A stretch of DNA of 64,000 nucleotides from Dyella terrae (GTDB lineage Bacteria; Pseudomonadota; Gammaproteobacteria; Xanthomonadales; Rhodanobacteraceae), in NCBI RefSeq assembly GCF_004322705.1, contig NZ_SIZZ01000001.1:992001-1056000 (forward strand), in the 5' to 3' direction. Within the stretch, counting starts at the first letter, position 1; the number at the start of each line of letters is the position of its first letter. The notes below the pieces were generated by a model. It was not told the DNA's origin and searched no databases. It saw nothing but the letters and a program-made list of their open reading frames with translations. Both the position numbers and the translations under genes were made by a program. Shown here one piece after another: positions 16,732 through 26,975 of the stretch.

Positions 16732-17325
16732 GTGTTCACGAAACCACAGGCTGCCCTGGCCATCTTTCTTTGCGCGGCGTGCGCCACGCTGGCACCACGC
16801 ACAACACTTGCCGAAAACCCACGCCAGGATGCCGCCGCGGCCTTCGAGAAGCCCGCGCGCGATGGTTCGCACGACTTCGACTTCCTGATTGGCGACTGGA
16901 AGGCGCATGTTCGCCGCTTGCCGGACCGACTGAATCATTCGACGGTGTGGAACGAGTACGACGGCATTTCCAATCATCACAAGCTGATCGATACCAACGC
17001 CAATTTCGAGCAGTTCGATGTCACCAGTCCCGACAAGAAACTGCACATCAGGGCGCAGACCTTGCGCATGTACAACCCTGACACGCATCAGTGGAGCATC
17101 TACGGCCTGGATCTGGACAAGGGCGAACTGCAGGCGCCGGTCGTGGGCCAGTTCCACGGCGACCGGGGCGAGTTCTACAACCAGCAAACCTGGAACGGGC
17201 GCATCGTGCTGGTGCGCTGGATGTGGCACAACATCTCGCCCACGTCGGCGCGCATGGAGCAGTCGTTCTCGCCGGATGGCGGAAAAAGCTGGGAGGTGAA
17301 CTGGATCTGCGAGTTGTCGCGCTAA
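16732..17325 (+). CDS. Secreted DUF1579-like protein
   Basis: A 197-residue exported protein. The GTG at 16732 is set by a near-perfect AAGGAGG seven bases upstream, giving the signal sequence MFTKPQAALAIFLCAACATL. The mature part begins with HDFDFLIGDWKAHVRRL, a motif shared by DUF1579-type lipocalin-like proteins, followed by repeated strands (TLRMYNPDTHQWSIYGLD, FSPDGGKSWEVNWICEL). It stands alone between COQ7-like and a convergent LysR gene. Biochemical role unknown. Confidence 0.8.
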   Translation: MFTKPQAALAIFLCAACATLAPRTTLAENPRQDAAAAFEKPARDGSHDFDFLIGDWKAHVRRLPDRLNHSTVWNEYDGISNHHKLIDTNANFEQFDVTSPDKKLHIRAQTLRMYNPDTHQWSIYGLDLDKGELQAPVVGQFHGDRGEFYNQQTWNGRIVLVRWMWHNISPTSARMEQSFSPDGGKSWEVNWICELSR

Positions 17326-17343
17326 ACCGGCCATGCCCTGGAA

Positions 17344-18252
17344 CTAAGGAAGCTCGCCGAACCGTTCGCGATAGACAGCCGCCACCCAGTCGATAAAAAC
17401 GCGCACGCGCGGTGCCAGCTGGCGATGCTGCGGATACATCGCCGATACCGGGACGCCGGGGCTATCCCACGTCGCGAGCACTTCAACCAGTTCCCCTCGC
17501 ACTAGTTCGTCTTCGACGTGATATCGCGGCAGCTGGATCAAACCCGCGCCACTGCGCGCCGCGCTGACGTAGTTTTCCGCGTCATTGACCGTCAGCCACT
17601 GGGCGAGGCGCCAGGTCTTCACTTCGCCATCGACGACTAACTCGAAGGGATAGCCCGCGTCGCTGTCGGAGGCGAAGAAACCCACCGCCACGTGGGACCC
17701 CAGATCCGCCGGCGTGGCTGGCTGGCCCATGCGAGCAAGGTAATCCGGACTGGCACAGATGACTTCAGGCATGACTGCAAGGCGTCGCGCGACCAGGCTG
17801 GAGTCCCGCGGTTCTCCGGCGCGAATGACGCAATCGACGCCTTCGCGCACCGGGTCCACCAGGCGATCGCCCGCGGAAAGCTTCAGGGTGATGCGCGGGT
17901 AGCGCGCATGGAACTCGCCGATGCGCGGCATGACTATGCGCGAACCATGCGTGCCATGTACGTCGACGCGCAGCGTACCGGCGGGATCATCGAGACTTTG
18001 CCGCAGGGACGCTTCGGCTTCGTCCAGTTCGGACAACAGGTACTGGCAGCGGAGATAGAAAGCCTCGCCATCCAGCGTGGGGCGGACGCTGCGCGTGGTG
18101 CGCTCCAGCAGCCGCGTGCCAAGCCTCGCCTCCAGCTCTTTGATGGCCAGGGTCGCGGTGGCGCGCGGCATGTCCAGGGACATGGCGGCCCGGGTGAAGC
18201 TTCCCTGCTCCACGATCCGGACGAAAAGCTGCAAGGCGTCGAAGCGGTCCAT
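17344..18252 (-). CDS. LysR-family transcriptional regulator
   Basis: A 302-residue LTTR: N-terminal winged helix-turn-helix (FDALQLFVRIVEQGSFTRAA, then RATATLAIKELEARLGTRLL) and a periplasmic-binding-protein-like effector domain (from about residue 85). The start at 18252 (MDRFDALQ) is the family start; an ATG 18 bases upstream is also possible. It diverges from an SDR gene, the usual arrangement for an LTTR and its target. A TGAATA/TATTCA inverted repeat lies in the 105-base gap. Confidence 0.92.
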   Translation of the reverse strand: MDRFDALQLFVRIVEQGSFTRAAMSLDMPRATATLAIKELEARLGTRLLERTTRSVRPTLDGEAFYLRCQYLLSELDEAEASLRQSLDDPAGTLRVDVHGTHGSRIVMPRIGEFHARYPRITLKLSAGDRLVDPVREGVDCVIRAGEPRDSSLVARRLAVMPEVICASPDYLARMGQPATPADLGSHVAVGFFASDSDAGYPFELVVDGEVKTWRLAQWLTVNDAENYVSAARSGAGLIQLPRYHVEDELVRGELVEVLATWDSPGVPVSAMYPQHRQLAPRVRVFIDWVAAVYRERFGELP

Positions 18253-18272
18253 ACGCAATTGTTCGCCCATTC

Positions 18273-18306
18273 TGAATAGTCTTGTCCGATTTAGCGCGTT
18301 TATTCA
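18273..18306. promoter_or_regulatory. Possible LysR operator between divergent lysR and SDR genes
   Basis: TGAATA at 18273-18278 and TATTCA at 18301-18306 form a six-base inverted repeat separated by 22 bases. The spacer is longer than the classic T-N11-A box, so this may be one site of a composite operator or chance. Confidence 0.3.
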
Positions 18307-18357
18307 AAAGATCGCAACAAGCACGATAGACACCTTCTCCCCGCTGAAGGATTTGCC

Positions 18358-19095
18358 ATGAACACTGCTTCACGCACCGCCATCGTGACTGGCGGCTCCC
18401 GCGGTATCGGCCGCGCCATCGCCCTGCGCCTGGCGGCCGACGGCTTCGTTGTGGTCATTCACTACGCCGGGCACGCCGAAGCGGCCGACGAAAGTCTCGC
18501 GCTGATCCGCGCCGCCGGCGGCACGGCCACGGCCGTACAAGGCGACGTCGGTAACGCGGATGATGTTGCGCGACTGTTCGACGCAGTGATGCGTACGCAC
18601 GGACGCATCGACGTCGTCGTCAACAGCGCAGGCATCATGCCCATGGCGACGATCGATCCCGATCATGTGGATGCACTTGACCAGGTGATCGCCACCAACC
18701 TCAGGGGCGCATTCCTGGTGCTGGGTCATGCGGCCCGTTCGGTTTCGGACGGCGGAAGGATCATTGCACTGTCGACAAGCGTGATCGCCAAATCCCTTCC
18801 GTCGTACGGACCTTATATCGCCAGCAAGGCCGGCGTGGAAGGCATGGTCAAGGTGCTCGCCAACGAGTTGCGCGGACGCAACATCACCGTCAACGCGATT
18901 GCGCCCGGCCCCGTCGCCACTGAACTCTTCCTCAAAGGCAAGAGCGAAGACCTCATTGCCCGCATCGCCGAACAGGCGCCGCTGGAGCGATTGGGCACAC
19001 CGGAAGACATCGCCGCTGCCGTGTCTTTTCTCGCAGGGGCCGATGGTGCATGGGTCAACGCGCAGGTGCTTCGCGTCAATGGTGGATTCGCCTGA
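18358..19095 (+). CDS. SDR-family NAD(P)-dependent oxidoreductase
   Basis: A 245-residue short-chain dehydrogenase/reductase. The cofactor motif is GGSRGIGRA near the N-terminus, NSAGI follows, the catalytic serine is in ALSTSV and the YxxxK is Y-I-A-S-K. The PGPVATELF segment and the AWVNAQVLRVNGGF end are typical of FabG-like 3-ketoacyl reductases and relatives. It diverges from the LysR gene and is probably its target. Substrate unknown. Confidence 0.92.
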   Translation: MNTASRTAIVTGGSRGIGRAIALRLAADGFVVVIHYAGHAEAADESLALIRAAGGTATAVQGDVGNADDVARLFDAVMRTHGRIDVVVNSAGIMPMATIDPDHVDALDQVIATNLRGAFLVLGHAARSVSDGGRIIALSTSVIAKSLPSYGPYIASKAGVEGMVKVLANELRGRNITVNAIAPGPVATELFLKGKSEDLIARIAEQAPLERLGTPEDIAAAVSFLAGADGAWVNAQVLRVNGGFA

Positions 19096-19203
19096 TCAAC
19101 ATCATGCGACGACATGTCCGCGTCTCGACGCTTTCCGTTCACTTCGCACTGACCATGCATCGCGCACGTTAGGCACTTCCCCAGAAGCAACATGGAACTC
19201 ACC

Positions 19204-20235
19204 ATGAAAGCCATACGATTCGTCGGTGTCGGCAAGCCTGCCGAAGTTGTGGATCTCCCGAAACCCACACCCGGTCCAGGCGAAGTGCTGATCAAGATTG
19301 GCGGCGCAGGCGTCTGTCACTCCGACCTGCATGTCATGGATGAAGAGCTTGGCTTGAAGGGTCCCTTCACCCTGGGTCATGAGAATGCAGGCTGGATCGC
19401 CGGACTTGGCGATGGCATAACGGGATGGAAGGAAGGCGATCCCGTGGCTGTCTACGGCCCCTGGGGCTGCGGACGCTGCCACACCTGCCAGACATCCGCG
19501 GAGAACTACTGCGAGAACCACGCGTCGCTACCCACCATGGGTGGTGGCCTGGGTTCGGACGGTGGCATGGCAGAGTTCATGCTGGTGCCTTCGTCGCGAC
19601 TGCTGGTGCCACTGGGCAAGCTCGATCCCGCGATTGCCGCGCCGTTGAGCGATGCCGCACTGACGCCCTATCACGCCATCAAACAAGCCCTGCCGATACT
19701 CACGCCTGACACCCACGTCGTGGTGATCGGCATCGGCGGACTGGGGCACATGGCGGTGCAAATCCTGCAGGCCCTGAGCTCAGCCACGATCATCGCCGGG
19801 GACATCGACGACGGGAAACTCGAACACGCGCGCGAACTGGGGGTGAAGCACACCGTCAACACGCGAAACGGCGAAGAGGCCGCTGAAGCGATTCGCAAGC
19901 TCACCGGCGCGCGCGGCGCCGTGCTGGCGCTGGATTTCGTCGGCGCCCAGCCAACTGTCGACCTGTGTACGAAAATTGTCGGTCGCCATAGCCGGATCAC
20001 GGTGATCGGCCTGGGCGGCGGCACCCTGCACTACGCCGCCAACAACCCGCCGTATGGCACATCCGTGATGGTGCCTTACTGGGGGTCGCGCACGGAGCTG
20101 ATGGAAGTGATTGCCCTTGCATCGAGCGGCCGCATTCATCCGCTGGTGGAGAAATTCCCGCTGGAGAAGGCACCGGAGGTTTATCAGCGACTCCGCGATG
20201 GCAAAATCAAGGGGCGCGCCGTACTGATTCCCTGA
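19204..20235 (+). CDS. Zinc-dependent medium-chain alcohol dehydrogenase
   Basis: A 343-residue MDR protein. Catalytic zinc ligands are in GVCHSDLH and GHENAG; the four structural-zinc cysteines are in CGRCHTCQTSAENYC. The Rossmann part has VVIGIGGLGHMAVQ. The ATG at 19204 is the family start (MKAIRFVGVG); an in-frame ATG 12 bases upstream is equally open. It follows the SDR gene by 108 bases and may share its regulation. The substrate is probably a primary alcohol or aldehyde. Confidence 0.92.
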   Translation: MKAIRFVGVGKPAEVVDLPKPTPGPGEVLIKIGGAGVCHSDLHVMDEELGLKGPFTLGHENAGWIAGLGDGITGWKEGDPVAVYGPWGCGRCHTCQTSAENYCENHASLPTMGGGLGSDGGMAEFMLVPSSRLLVPLGKLDPAIAAPLSDAALTPYHAIKQALPILTPDTHVVVIGIGGLGHMAVQILQALSSATIIAGDIDDGKLEHARELGVKHTVNTRNGEEAAEAIRKLTGARGAVLALDFVGAQPTVDLCTKIVGRHSRITVIGLGGGTLHYAANNPPYGTSVMVPYWGSRTELMEVIALASSGRIHPLVEKFPLEKAPEVYQRLRDGKIKGRAVLIP

Positions 20236-20250
20236 TCAGGCGCCCGGGTG

Positions 20251-20273
20251 TCGGCACGCTCAGGGCGTGCCGA
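20251..20273. terminator. Stem-loop between convergent genes
   Basis: TCGGCACGC (20251-20259) pairs perfectly with GCGTGCCGA (20265-20273) around a five-base loop. It lies after the alcohol dehydrogenase stop and overlaps the last codons of the convergent kinase. No T-tract follows on either strand. Confidence 0.45.
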
Positions 20274-21813
20274 TCGCCTCTTCGGCACCGGGCGTGTAAC
20301 GCGGCAGGCGAATCTCGATGGAGGTTCCAACGCCGACGCTCGACTGGATGTTCACCGCCCCCTGTGACTGCGCCGCGAAACTCTGCACGATCGACAAACC
20401 AAGCCCCGTGCCCTGGCCCAGCGGCTTAGTGGTAAAGAAGGGATCGAACACGCGCTCCATGATTTCGCGCGTCATGCCAACGCCCGTGTCGGACACCGCC
20501 ACGCCGACCCAGTCATGCGGCACGTGCGAGCTGACGCCACGCCGCGTGCTGATCGTCAGGCGCCCGCCGTCCGGCATCGCATCGCGTCCATTGATGCACA
20601 GGTTGAGCAGCGCCGTTTCCAGTTGATTGGCATCGCAGACGGTTAGCAGCTCGCCTTCGGTCGGCTCGAACTGAAGCCTCACGCGCATTCCGACGGTCCG
20701 TTCGATCATGTCGACCATCGAGGCGACCAGCTTGTTCAGGTCGACACACGTGGCCATCAGCGGTTGCCGTCGTGCATACGCCAGCAGCCGCTTGGTCAGC
20801 TGGGCGCCACGCTCGACGGATCGGATCGCATGATCGATATGCGTGCCCGCGGCCTCACCGTCACCACGTTTCAGCCGTGCCCGCGCGATTTCAAGGCTGC
20901 CCATCACCGCCTGCATGATGTTGTTGAAATCGTGCGCCACGCCGCCCGTCAGCTGACCCAGCGCCTCCAGTTTCTGCGCCTCGAACAGCTGCTGCCGCGT
21001 CGACTCAAGCTCTTCTTCAGCGGCGCGCTGCTCGCTGACGTCCCGGATTATCTGCGCATAGCCGCGTAGTACGCCATCCGAGTCGCGCAGCGGACGGATC
21101 AGGATGTGCGCAAGGAAACTGCTGCCATCCTTGCGACGATGCCAGTAATCGGCCTCGTAGGTGCCGACGGAGACCGCGCGATCGTAGGCGGCATCCATCG
21201 CCTCTTCGTTGGCGCGCTCCTCCAGTGCGAGCAGCGAATGCACGGGGCGGCCCATGACGTCCTGGCGATCGTAACCGGTGATGTGCCGCGCGCCGCTATT
21301 CCAGTGCTGGATCAGTCGTTGCTCGTCCAGCATGCAGATCGCGTAGTCCGGCACGCCCTCCACCAGCAGGCGAAAGCGTCGCTCGCTTTCCTCAAGGCGG
21401 TTGAGCGCTTCCCAACGCGCCGTGATATCGCGCGTGACTTTCGCAAAGCCGATCAGGCTCCCGTCCACGTCGCGAATCGCATCGATGACTACCAGGGCAC
21501 GGAACCGGCTGCCGTCCTTGCGCAGGCGCCAGGCTTCGCCATGGAAGCGGCCTTCGCGCGCTGCAGTTCCCAGGGCCTCTTGCGGTTTGCCCTGCTCCCG
21601 ATCCTCTGGCGTGTAGAACATCGAGAAGTGCCGACCCAGCACTTCTTCGGCGGAGTAACCCTTGATCTGCTGGGCACCCAGGTTCCAGCTGGCGATGTGG
21701 CCGCCGGGGTCCAGCATGTAGATGGCGTAGTCGACAACGGACTGGACCAGCAGCCGAAACCGGTCCGCATCGGACCCAAGCACCGGTGAAGCCGCAAGCA
21801 AGCCTGAGGACAT
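20260..21813 (-). CDS. PAS-PAS sensor histidine kinase
   Basis: A 517-residue cytoplasmic kinase with two PAS domains (about 15-135 and 143-262, each followed by a PAC-like GYAQIIRDVS or GFAKVTRDI end), a HisKA segment with H294 in GGVAHDFNNIMQAV, and an HATPase_c domain (LNLCINGRDAMPDGG, VSDTGVGM, GTGLGLSIVQSF). The HDFNN class often pairs with receivers. No membrane segment, so it senses a cytoplasmic signal. A receiver-only regulator is encoded 51 bases upstream on the same strand and is its likely partner. Confidence 0.93.
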   Translation of the reverse strand: MSSGLLAASPVLGSDADRFRLLVQSVVDYAIYMLDPGGHIASWNLGAQQIKGYSAEEVLGRHFSMFYTPEDREQGKPQEALGTAAREGRFHGEAWRLRKDGSRFRALVVIDAIRDVDGSLIGFAKVTRDITARWEALNRLEESERRFRLLVEGVPDYAICMLDEQRLIQHWNSGARHITGYDRQDVMGRPVHSLLALEERANEEAMDAAYDRAVSVGTYEADYWHRRKDGSSFLAHILIRPLRDSDGVLRGYAQIIRDVSEQRAAEEELESTRQQLFEAQKLEALGQLTGGVAHDFNNIMQAVMGSLEIARARLKRGDGEAAGTHIDHAIRSVERGAQLTKRLLAYARRQPLMATCVDLNKLVASMVDMIERTVGMRVRLQFEPTEGELLTVCDANQLETALLNLCINGRDAMPDGGRLTISTRRGVSSHVPHDWVGVAVSDTGVGMTREIMERVFDPFFTTKPLGQGTGLGLSIVQSFAAQSQGAVNIQSSVGVGTSIEIRLPRYTPGAEEAIGTP

Positions 21814-21864
21814 GGAGTTCGCCGCTGGATTTTTAATGGATGGACGTACGCGACGTTGCGCCGG

Positions 21865-22230
21865 TCAGGCGTGGTGCCGTGAACACGCTTGCGACACCGC
21901 TTCGATCAGGTCTTTGCGGGTGTAGGGCTTGGCGAGGAATCGCATGTCCGCATCGAGCCGGGTATGCGCCCAGCCCAGGTCACCGGAAACCACGATCATG
22001 GAGGCCTGGCTGCCCTGTGCTTTCAGGTCACGCGCCAGTTCGATGCCATTCACGCCTTCGCGCAGGTTCACGTCAGTAAACACGACGTCGATCTCCGGAT
22101 GTTGCCGGGCGAACGCCAGGGCTTCACTTGCCTGCGATGCCTGCAGTACCTCGTAGCCCTCGTCTTCAAGCAGCATGCTGGTGACAGCCATGATGTCGGC
22201 GTCGTCTTCCACGACCATGATCAGGTTCAC
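21865..22230 (-). CDS. Receiver-only response regulator
   Basis: A 121-residue CheY-like protein. The acidic pocket is VVEDD, the phosphoacceptor is D53 (VVFTDVNL), S82 replaces the conserved Thr (VVSGD), and the switch lysine is K101 (LAKPYT). There is no output domain. It lies directly upstream of the PAS-PAS kinase in the same direction, so it is likely phosphorylated by it and acts as a relay or by protein interaction. Confidence 0.9.
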   Translation of the reverse strand: MNLIMVVEDDADIMAVTSMLLEDEGYEVLQASQASEALAFARQHPEIDVVFTDVNLREGVNGIELARDLKAQGSQASMIVVSGDLGWAHTRLDADMRFLAKPYTRKDLIEAVSQACSRHHA

Positions 22231-22531
22231 TACGGTTCCCTCGGTTGACGTGCGCGGATTTCAAAGCAACTGAAGTATTCCCAACGTGAGGGAATCCGCA
22301 AGTCCGCACGGTCATGTGAACGGTTTCCGAAATATCGTGCATTTATTGATCACGGATTATCCATGGCCGTGTAGTTCTTACGCTGCCCTGCACATTTTTC
22401 CCTCGCCAGCACACTCAAGCGTGTCGCCAATGGCTTCGTAGCGCCATTTCGGGCGCTGGCACGGCTATTGCCTCGTTATGGATGAGCCACTTCGGTGGTT
22501 CACCCCACTCATCCCCATGGAGAACGAGACG
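22231..22531. other. Divergent promoter region, response regulator / KGG gene
   Basis: 301 bases. On the right it carries a sigma-54 promoter (22457-22471) for the KGG gene. Near the regulator, ATTCCC (22277-22282) and GGGAAT (22290-22295) form a short inverted repeat of unknown meaning. No further gene seen. Confidence 0.6.
22457..22471 (+). promoter_or_regulatory. Sigma-54 (RpoN) -24/-12 promoter of the KGG gene
   Basis: TGGCAC-GGCTA-TTGC matches the RpoN consensus (TGGCAC-N5-TTGC) at every conserved position. It is 60 bases upstream of the ATG at 22532, leaving a leader of about 45-50 bases. A sigma-54 activator gene (24913-26259) lies 2.4 kb downstream and is a candidate activator. Confidence 0.8.
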
Positions 22532-22801
22532 ATGGCAGTAAACGACAACACTGGCGTAACTCCGGCACCTCGTGGTTTCGCACGCATGGACAGCCAGCGA
22601 CAGAAGGAGGTGTCCTCATTGGGTGGCCGTACGGCCCATGCACGCGGCAATGCCCACGAATTCACGGCCGAGGAGGCACGCCTCGCCGGCCACAAGGGCG
22701 GACAGGTAGTGAGCGCGAACCGGGAACACATGGCGGCGATCGGCCGGATTGGCGGCCGCCGTGAGCGCAAGCCCAACAAGGCGGTCGAATCGCTCGACTG
22801 A
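22532..22801 (+). CDS. KGG-domain stress-induced protein
   Basis: An 89-residue hydrophilic protein with KGG-type repeats: GFARMDSQRQKEVSSLGGRT, then EEARLAGHKGGQVVS and MAAIGRIGGRRER. The repeats are typical of GsiB-like general stress proteins, often hydrophilin-like and linked to desiccation or starvation. The ATG at 22532 has GGAG about 10 bases upstream; an ATG at 22517 is also in frame. A sigma-54 promoter precedes it, so it is probably under stress or nitrogen/motility-type control. Confidence 0.85.
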   Translation: MAVNDNTGVTPAPRGFARMDSQRQKEVSSLGGRTAHARGNAHEFTAEEARLAGHKGGQVVSANREHMAAIGRIGGRRERKPNKAVESLD

Positions 22802-22816
22802 TCTGAATCAGGGATG

Positions 22817-23086
22817 TCACGTCTGCCGCAGGGACGCGGCAACACCCCGGCAAAAAGCGAGCGCCTGAGGGCGCTCGCTGGGTGGGGGAACCGGATCGGT
22901 TACCGGAGCCGGCGGCGGCTCTGGGTCGCCAAGCGGTGGCCGGTGCGGTTGAGGAACGGGAGGCTCTTCCGGACGGGGATCGGGGGGTTCGGAAGGTGCC
23001 GGCGGCTTGACCGGGTCCGGCACAGGGGCCGGCACCTCACCGGGCGCACCCGCCGCCACTATCGAATCAATGGGGCGCGGATACAC
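22817..23086 (-). CDS. Small proline-rich hypothetical protein
   Basis: An 89-codon frame, very rich in Pro and acidic residues (PDPVKPPAPSEPPDPRPEEP). It overlaps the end of the CBS-domain gene by 20 bases. A strong terminator-like hairpin lies inside its last 20 codons, which argues that transcription may stop before the end. It could be a real Pro-rich envelope peptide or a by-product of GC-rich sequence. Confidence 0.35.
   Translation of the reverse strand: MYPRPIDSIVAAGAPGEVPAPVPDPVKPPAPSEPPDPRPEEPPVPQPHRPPLGDPEPPPAPVTDPVPPPSERPQALAFCRGVAASLRQT
22852..22879 (-). terminator. Intrinsic terminator on the minus strand
   Basis: AGCGAGCGCC (22856-22865) and GGCGCTCGCT (22870-22879) form a perfect ten-base stem with a TGAG loop. 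On the minus strand the stem is followed by TTTTT (22852-22856 region). It would end transcription of the CBS-domain gene and its upstream neighbour. Confidence 0.75.
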
Positions 23087-23486
23087 GTTCAGCTACCTTC
23101 ATCTTCAGTGAACGGGCGTCGGTCTTTTCAAGATCGGCGAGCGCGACAATGCCGCAGAGCAATTGCTCGCCATCAGTGATGGGCACGCGACGAATGCGCT
23201 GGCTCGCCATGAGGTGGGCAACGTCTTCAAGCGATGCGTCTTCTCCCAGGCACAGGGCCGGCGCCGTCATGTATTTGCCCACGGGGCCAAGCGTGGCGCT
23301 CTCGCCCTGGGCAACGCAGCGCAGGACGATGTCGCGATCAGTAATCACGCCCACGACATGATGCGCCGCATCAATCACCGGAATCTCGCCCACGTCCTCT
23401 TCCGCCATCAGGCGCGCCGCGTGTTCGAGCGTATCGTCGGCGCCACAGCAACGTGGATGCGCCGTCATGATGTCCCTTGCGTGCAT
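23067..23486 (-). CDS. Tandem CBS-domain protein
   Basis: A 139-residue protein made of two CBS motifs (about residues 1-60 and 70-130), with HARDIMTAHPRCCGADDTLE, GEIPVIDAAHHVVGVITDRD and RRVPITDGEQLLCGIVALAD. CBS pairs bind adenosyl nucleotides and act as energy sensors. It has a strong GGGAGGAGC ribosome site next to a GC-rich hairpin (23500-23523), and follows a small basic-rich protein gene on the same strand, in a stress-type cluster. Confidence 0.92.
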   Translation of the reverse strand: MHARDIMTAHPRCCGADDTLEHAARLMAEEDVGEIPVIDAAHHVVGVITDRDIVLRCVAQGESATLGPVGKYMTAPALCLGEDASLEDVAHLMASQRIRRVPITDGEQLLCGIVALADLEKTDARSLKMKVAERVSAPH

Positions 23487-23499
23487 GCTTGCTCCTCCC

Positions 23500-23523
23500 G
23501 GGGCCGCGACGTTGCGCGGCCCC
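23500..23523. other. GC-rich stem-loop in the CBS gene leader
   Basis: GGGGCCGCG (23500-23508) pairs perfectly with CGCGGCCCC (23515-23523) around a six-base loop. On the minus strand it lies between the small hydrophilic gene and the ribosome site of the CBS gene. No T-run, so it may slow RNA polymerase, protect mRNA or tune translation. Confidence 0.5.
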
Positions 23524-23535
23524 TGCCGTCAATGG

Positions 23536-23709
23536 TCAGTGTTGGTGCTTGTTGCCCTGGTCCTGGCGCTGCGGATTCTGCGGCTGATGGCTGGCCTCGC
23601 GCTTCGGGCTCTGCTGATCCTGGTGCTTGCCTTCCTTCCCGGTGGCTTCGCGGGCATGCTGTTTCTGATCTTCCGGTATGCCGTGGCCAGGTTTGTTCTG
23701 CTGAGTCAT
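23536..23709 (-). CDS. Small hydrophilic His/Gln/Lys-rich protein
   Basis: A 57-residue, strongly polar protein (MTQQNKPGHGIPEDQKQHAR, then GKEGKHQDQQ), with no hydrophobic core and no cysteines, consistent with an intrinsically disordered stress protein. The ATG at 23709 has GGAG eight bases upstream, while the longer frame to 23829 has nothing to support it. It is upstream of and co-directional with the CBS gene. Confidence 0.65.
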   Translation of the reverse strand: MTQQNKPGHGIPEDQKQHAREATGKEGKHQDQQSPKREASHQPQNPQRQDQGNKHQH

Positions 23710-23962
23710 GGGGAATGTCTCCAGAGGCTCGGCGCCCAATGGGGGAAAGGTGCATCTGCACGGCGTCGCGCCGAATGGCGCCGCACGCAAACAGCATCGC
23801 GGTGATCGCTTCAACGAAACGCGTGGCACGCATCAACGACCTCATACACAGGATCGTTTGCGTTTAGCCGGCGGTTATCTGCGTCTCGCGAAAACGCGAC
23901 ATATCGCGCGCTTCACGAGGCGTGGCGCATGCTTCTGACTCGTCAACTGCGTGGGGACGGCG

Positions 23963-24460
23963 ATGAAAGTCAGACACGTCTACAGCGCCCCCGACATGGG
24001 CCTCGTCAAGCGCGCGATGGGCGCGGCACGCAAGGAAGGCATCGAAAGCCGCTGCATTTCGCTGATCGCCAGGCACGACATCGAGCTGGAGTCGATTCCT
24101 GACCAGCGGCGAGTGGTGACGAATGATTTTTATCCGGCTGCCGCGCGAGGCGTTGTCGGCGGCGGCGCCTCAGGTTTGCTGGTGGGCCTGGTCGCCATCG
24201 TCATTCCGCCCCTGGGCCTGACGCTCGCCGGCGTCGGGGCGATGACGCTCATCGGTGCCACGATGGGGGCGTGGGCCAGCGCGCTGGCCGGCGCGTCCCT
24301 GCCCGACCCCGTGCGGCGCAAATTCGAGCACGAGATTGAACAGGGCAGCATTCTGGTTGTCCTCGACGGCAAACGCGAAGTCATGCCACACGTGGATCTG
24401 GTCATGCATGACCTGGGACTGGTGCGCCTGCCTTTCGAGCAACCGACCATGCTCACTTGA
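23963..24460 (+). CDS. Glycine-rich membrane-inserted hypothetical protein
   Basis: A 165-residue protein. Residues 1-55 form a soluble alpha/beta part (HVYSAPDMGLVKRAMGAARK). The middle is a long Gly/Ala-rich hydrophobic hairpin (about 64-110, GVVGGGASGLLVGLVAIVIP), resembling glycine-zipper or GsfR/17kDa-like inserts in general-stress proteins. The ATG at 23963 follows GGGGA; a GTG 12 bases upstream is also open. It lies in the stress cluster; function unknown. Confidence 0.7.
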   Translation: MKVRHVYSAPDMGLVKRAMGAARKEGIESRCISLIARHDIELESIPDQRRVVTNDFYPAAARGVVGGGASGLLVGLVAIVIPPLGLTLAGVGAMTLIGATMGAWASALAGASLPDPVRRKFEHEIEQGSILVVLDGKREVMPHVDLVMHDLGLVRLPFEQPTMLT

Positions 24461-24468
24461 GCAACGAT

Positions 24469-26255
<1,787 letters not shown>

Positions 26256-26259
<4 letters not shown>

Positions 26260-26963
26260 CATCGACGCCAAGGTTGAGCGATGCCCTGCTTGGGACATGG
26301 ATGGCCAAAGTGAGCGGGGGGCCGTGTCCGCACCGTGCCGTCCAGGAGTTGCTGGATGTGATGCGCGAGCATGTGGGGGCCCGGCTTTGCCTCATCGTGA
26401 AAGTCGATCCGCAGCACGGCGAAGGCGGCATCCACTGGCGAAGCCCGGCCGCACATGGCGTCACCGACTCGGCACTCACCGGACTCGATGGCACCCTGAC
26501 CGAACGGGCGCTGATCGCGGGCGGTCCGGCGACGTGGTTTCGAGGTCAAATACCCTCGGATCCCTGGCCAGACAGCGAGGGTTTGCAGCGCGGCGTCGTG
26601 CTTCCGCTGGTGCGGGGCGATAACGTATTTGGCTCGCTGGGCATCTATTTCAGCGACGATACGGTGATTGATCGCGAACTCCTGGACGGGCTGGATCGCT
26701 TCACCACGCTGATGTGGCCACTGCTGCGATGGGACAGCATGGACGGGCATACCCAGACCCACGAAAGCGCCGGATTCGTTGCCCAAGATCCTCAGTGGGC
26801 CCATCAGGTCAACAATGTGCTTGGCTCCATCGTTTTGCACGCGGACCTGGCGCTCACGCTGCACAAGAAGCAGCCTGGCGATCGCGTGAGCCAGTTGCTG
26901 GAGGAGATCTGCGCGGAGACGATTCGTTGCGCGCAAGTCGTCCAGCAGTACGGAAGCCACTGA
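26256..26963 (+). CDS. GAF-domain protein with HisKA-like segment but no ATPase domain
   Basis: A 235-residue cytoplasmic protein. A GAF domain (about 25-160, ending RFTTLMWPLLRW) is followed by QWAHQVNNVLGSIVLHADLA, which looks like the phosphoacceptor helix of an HDFNN-type kinase with H183, and by a second helix that closes the chain. No HATPase_c domain follows; the next gene is convergent. It is coupled (ATGA) to the NtrC-like regulator. It could be a signal-sensing dimerisation partner, phosphatase or His-phosphotransfer-like protein. Kinase activity on its own is not expected. Confidence 0.75.
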
Positions 26964-26975
26964 CTAAGCCGGGTT

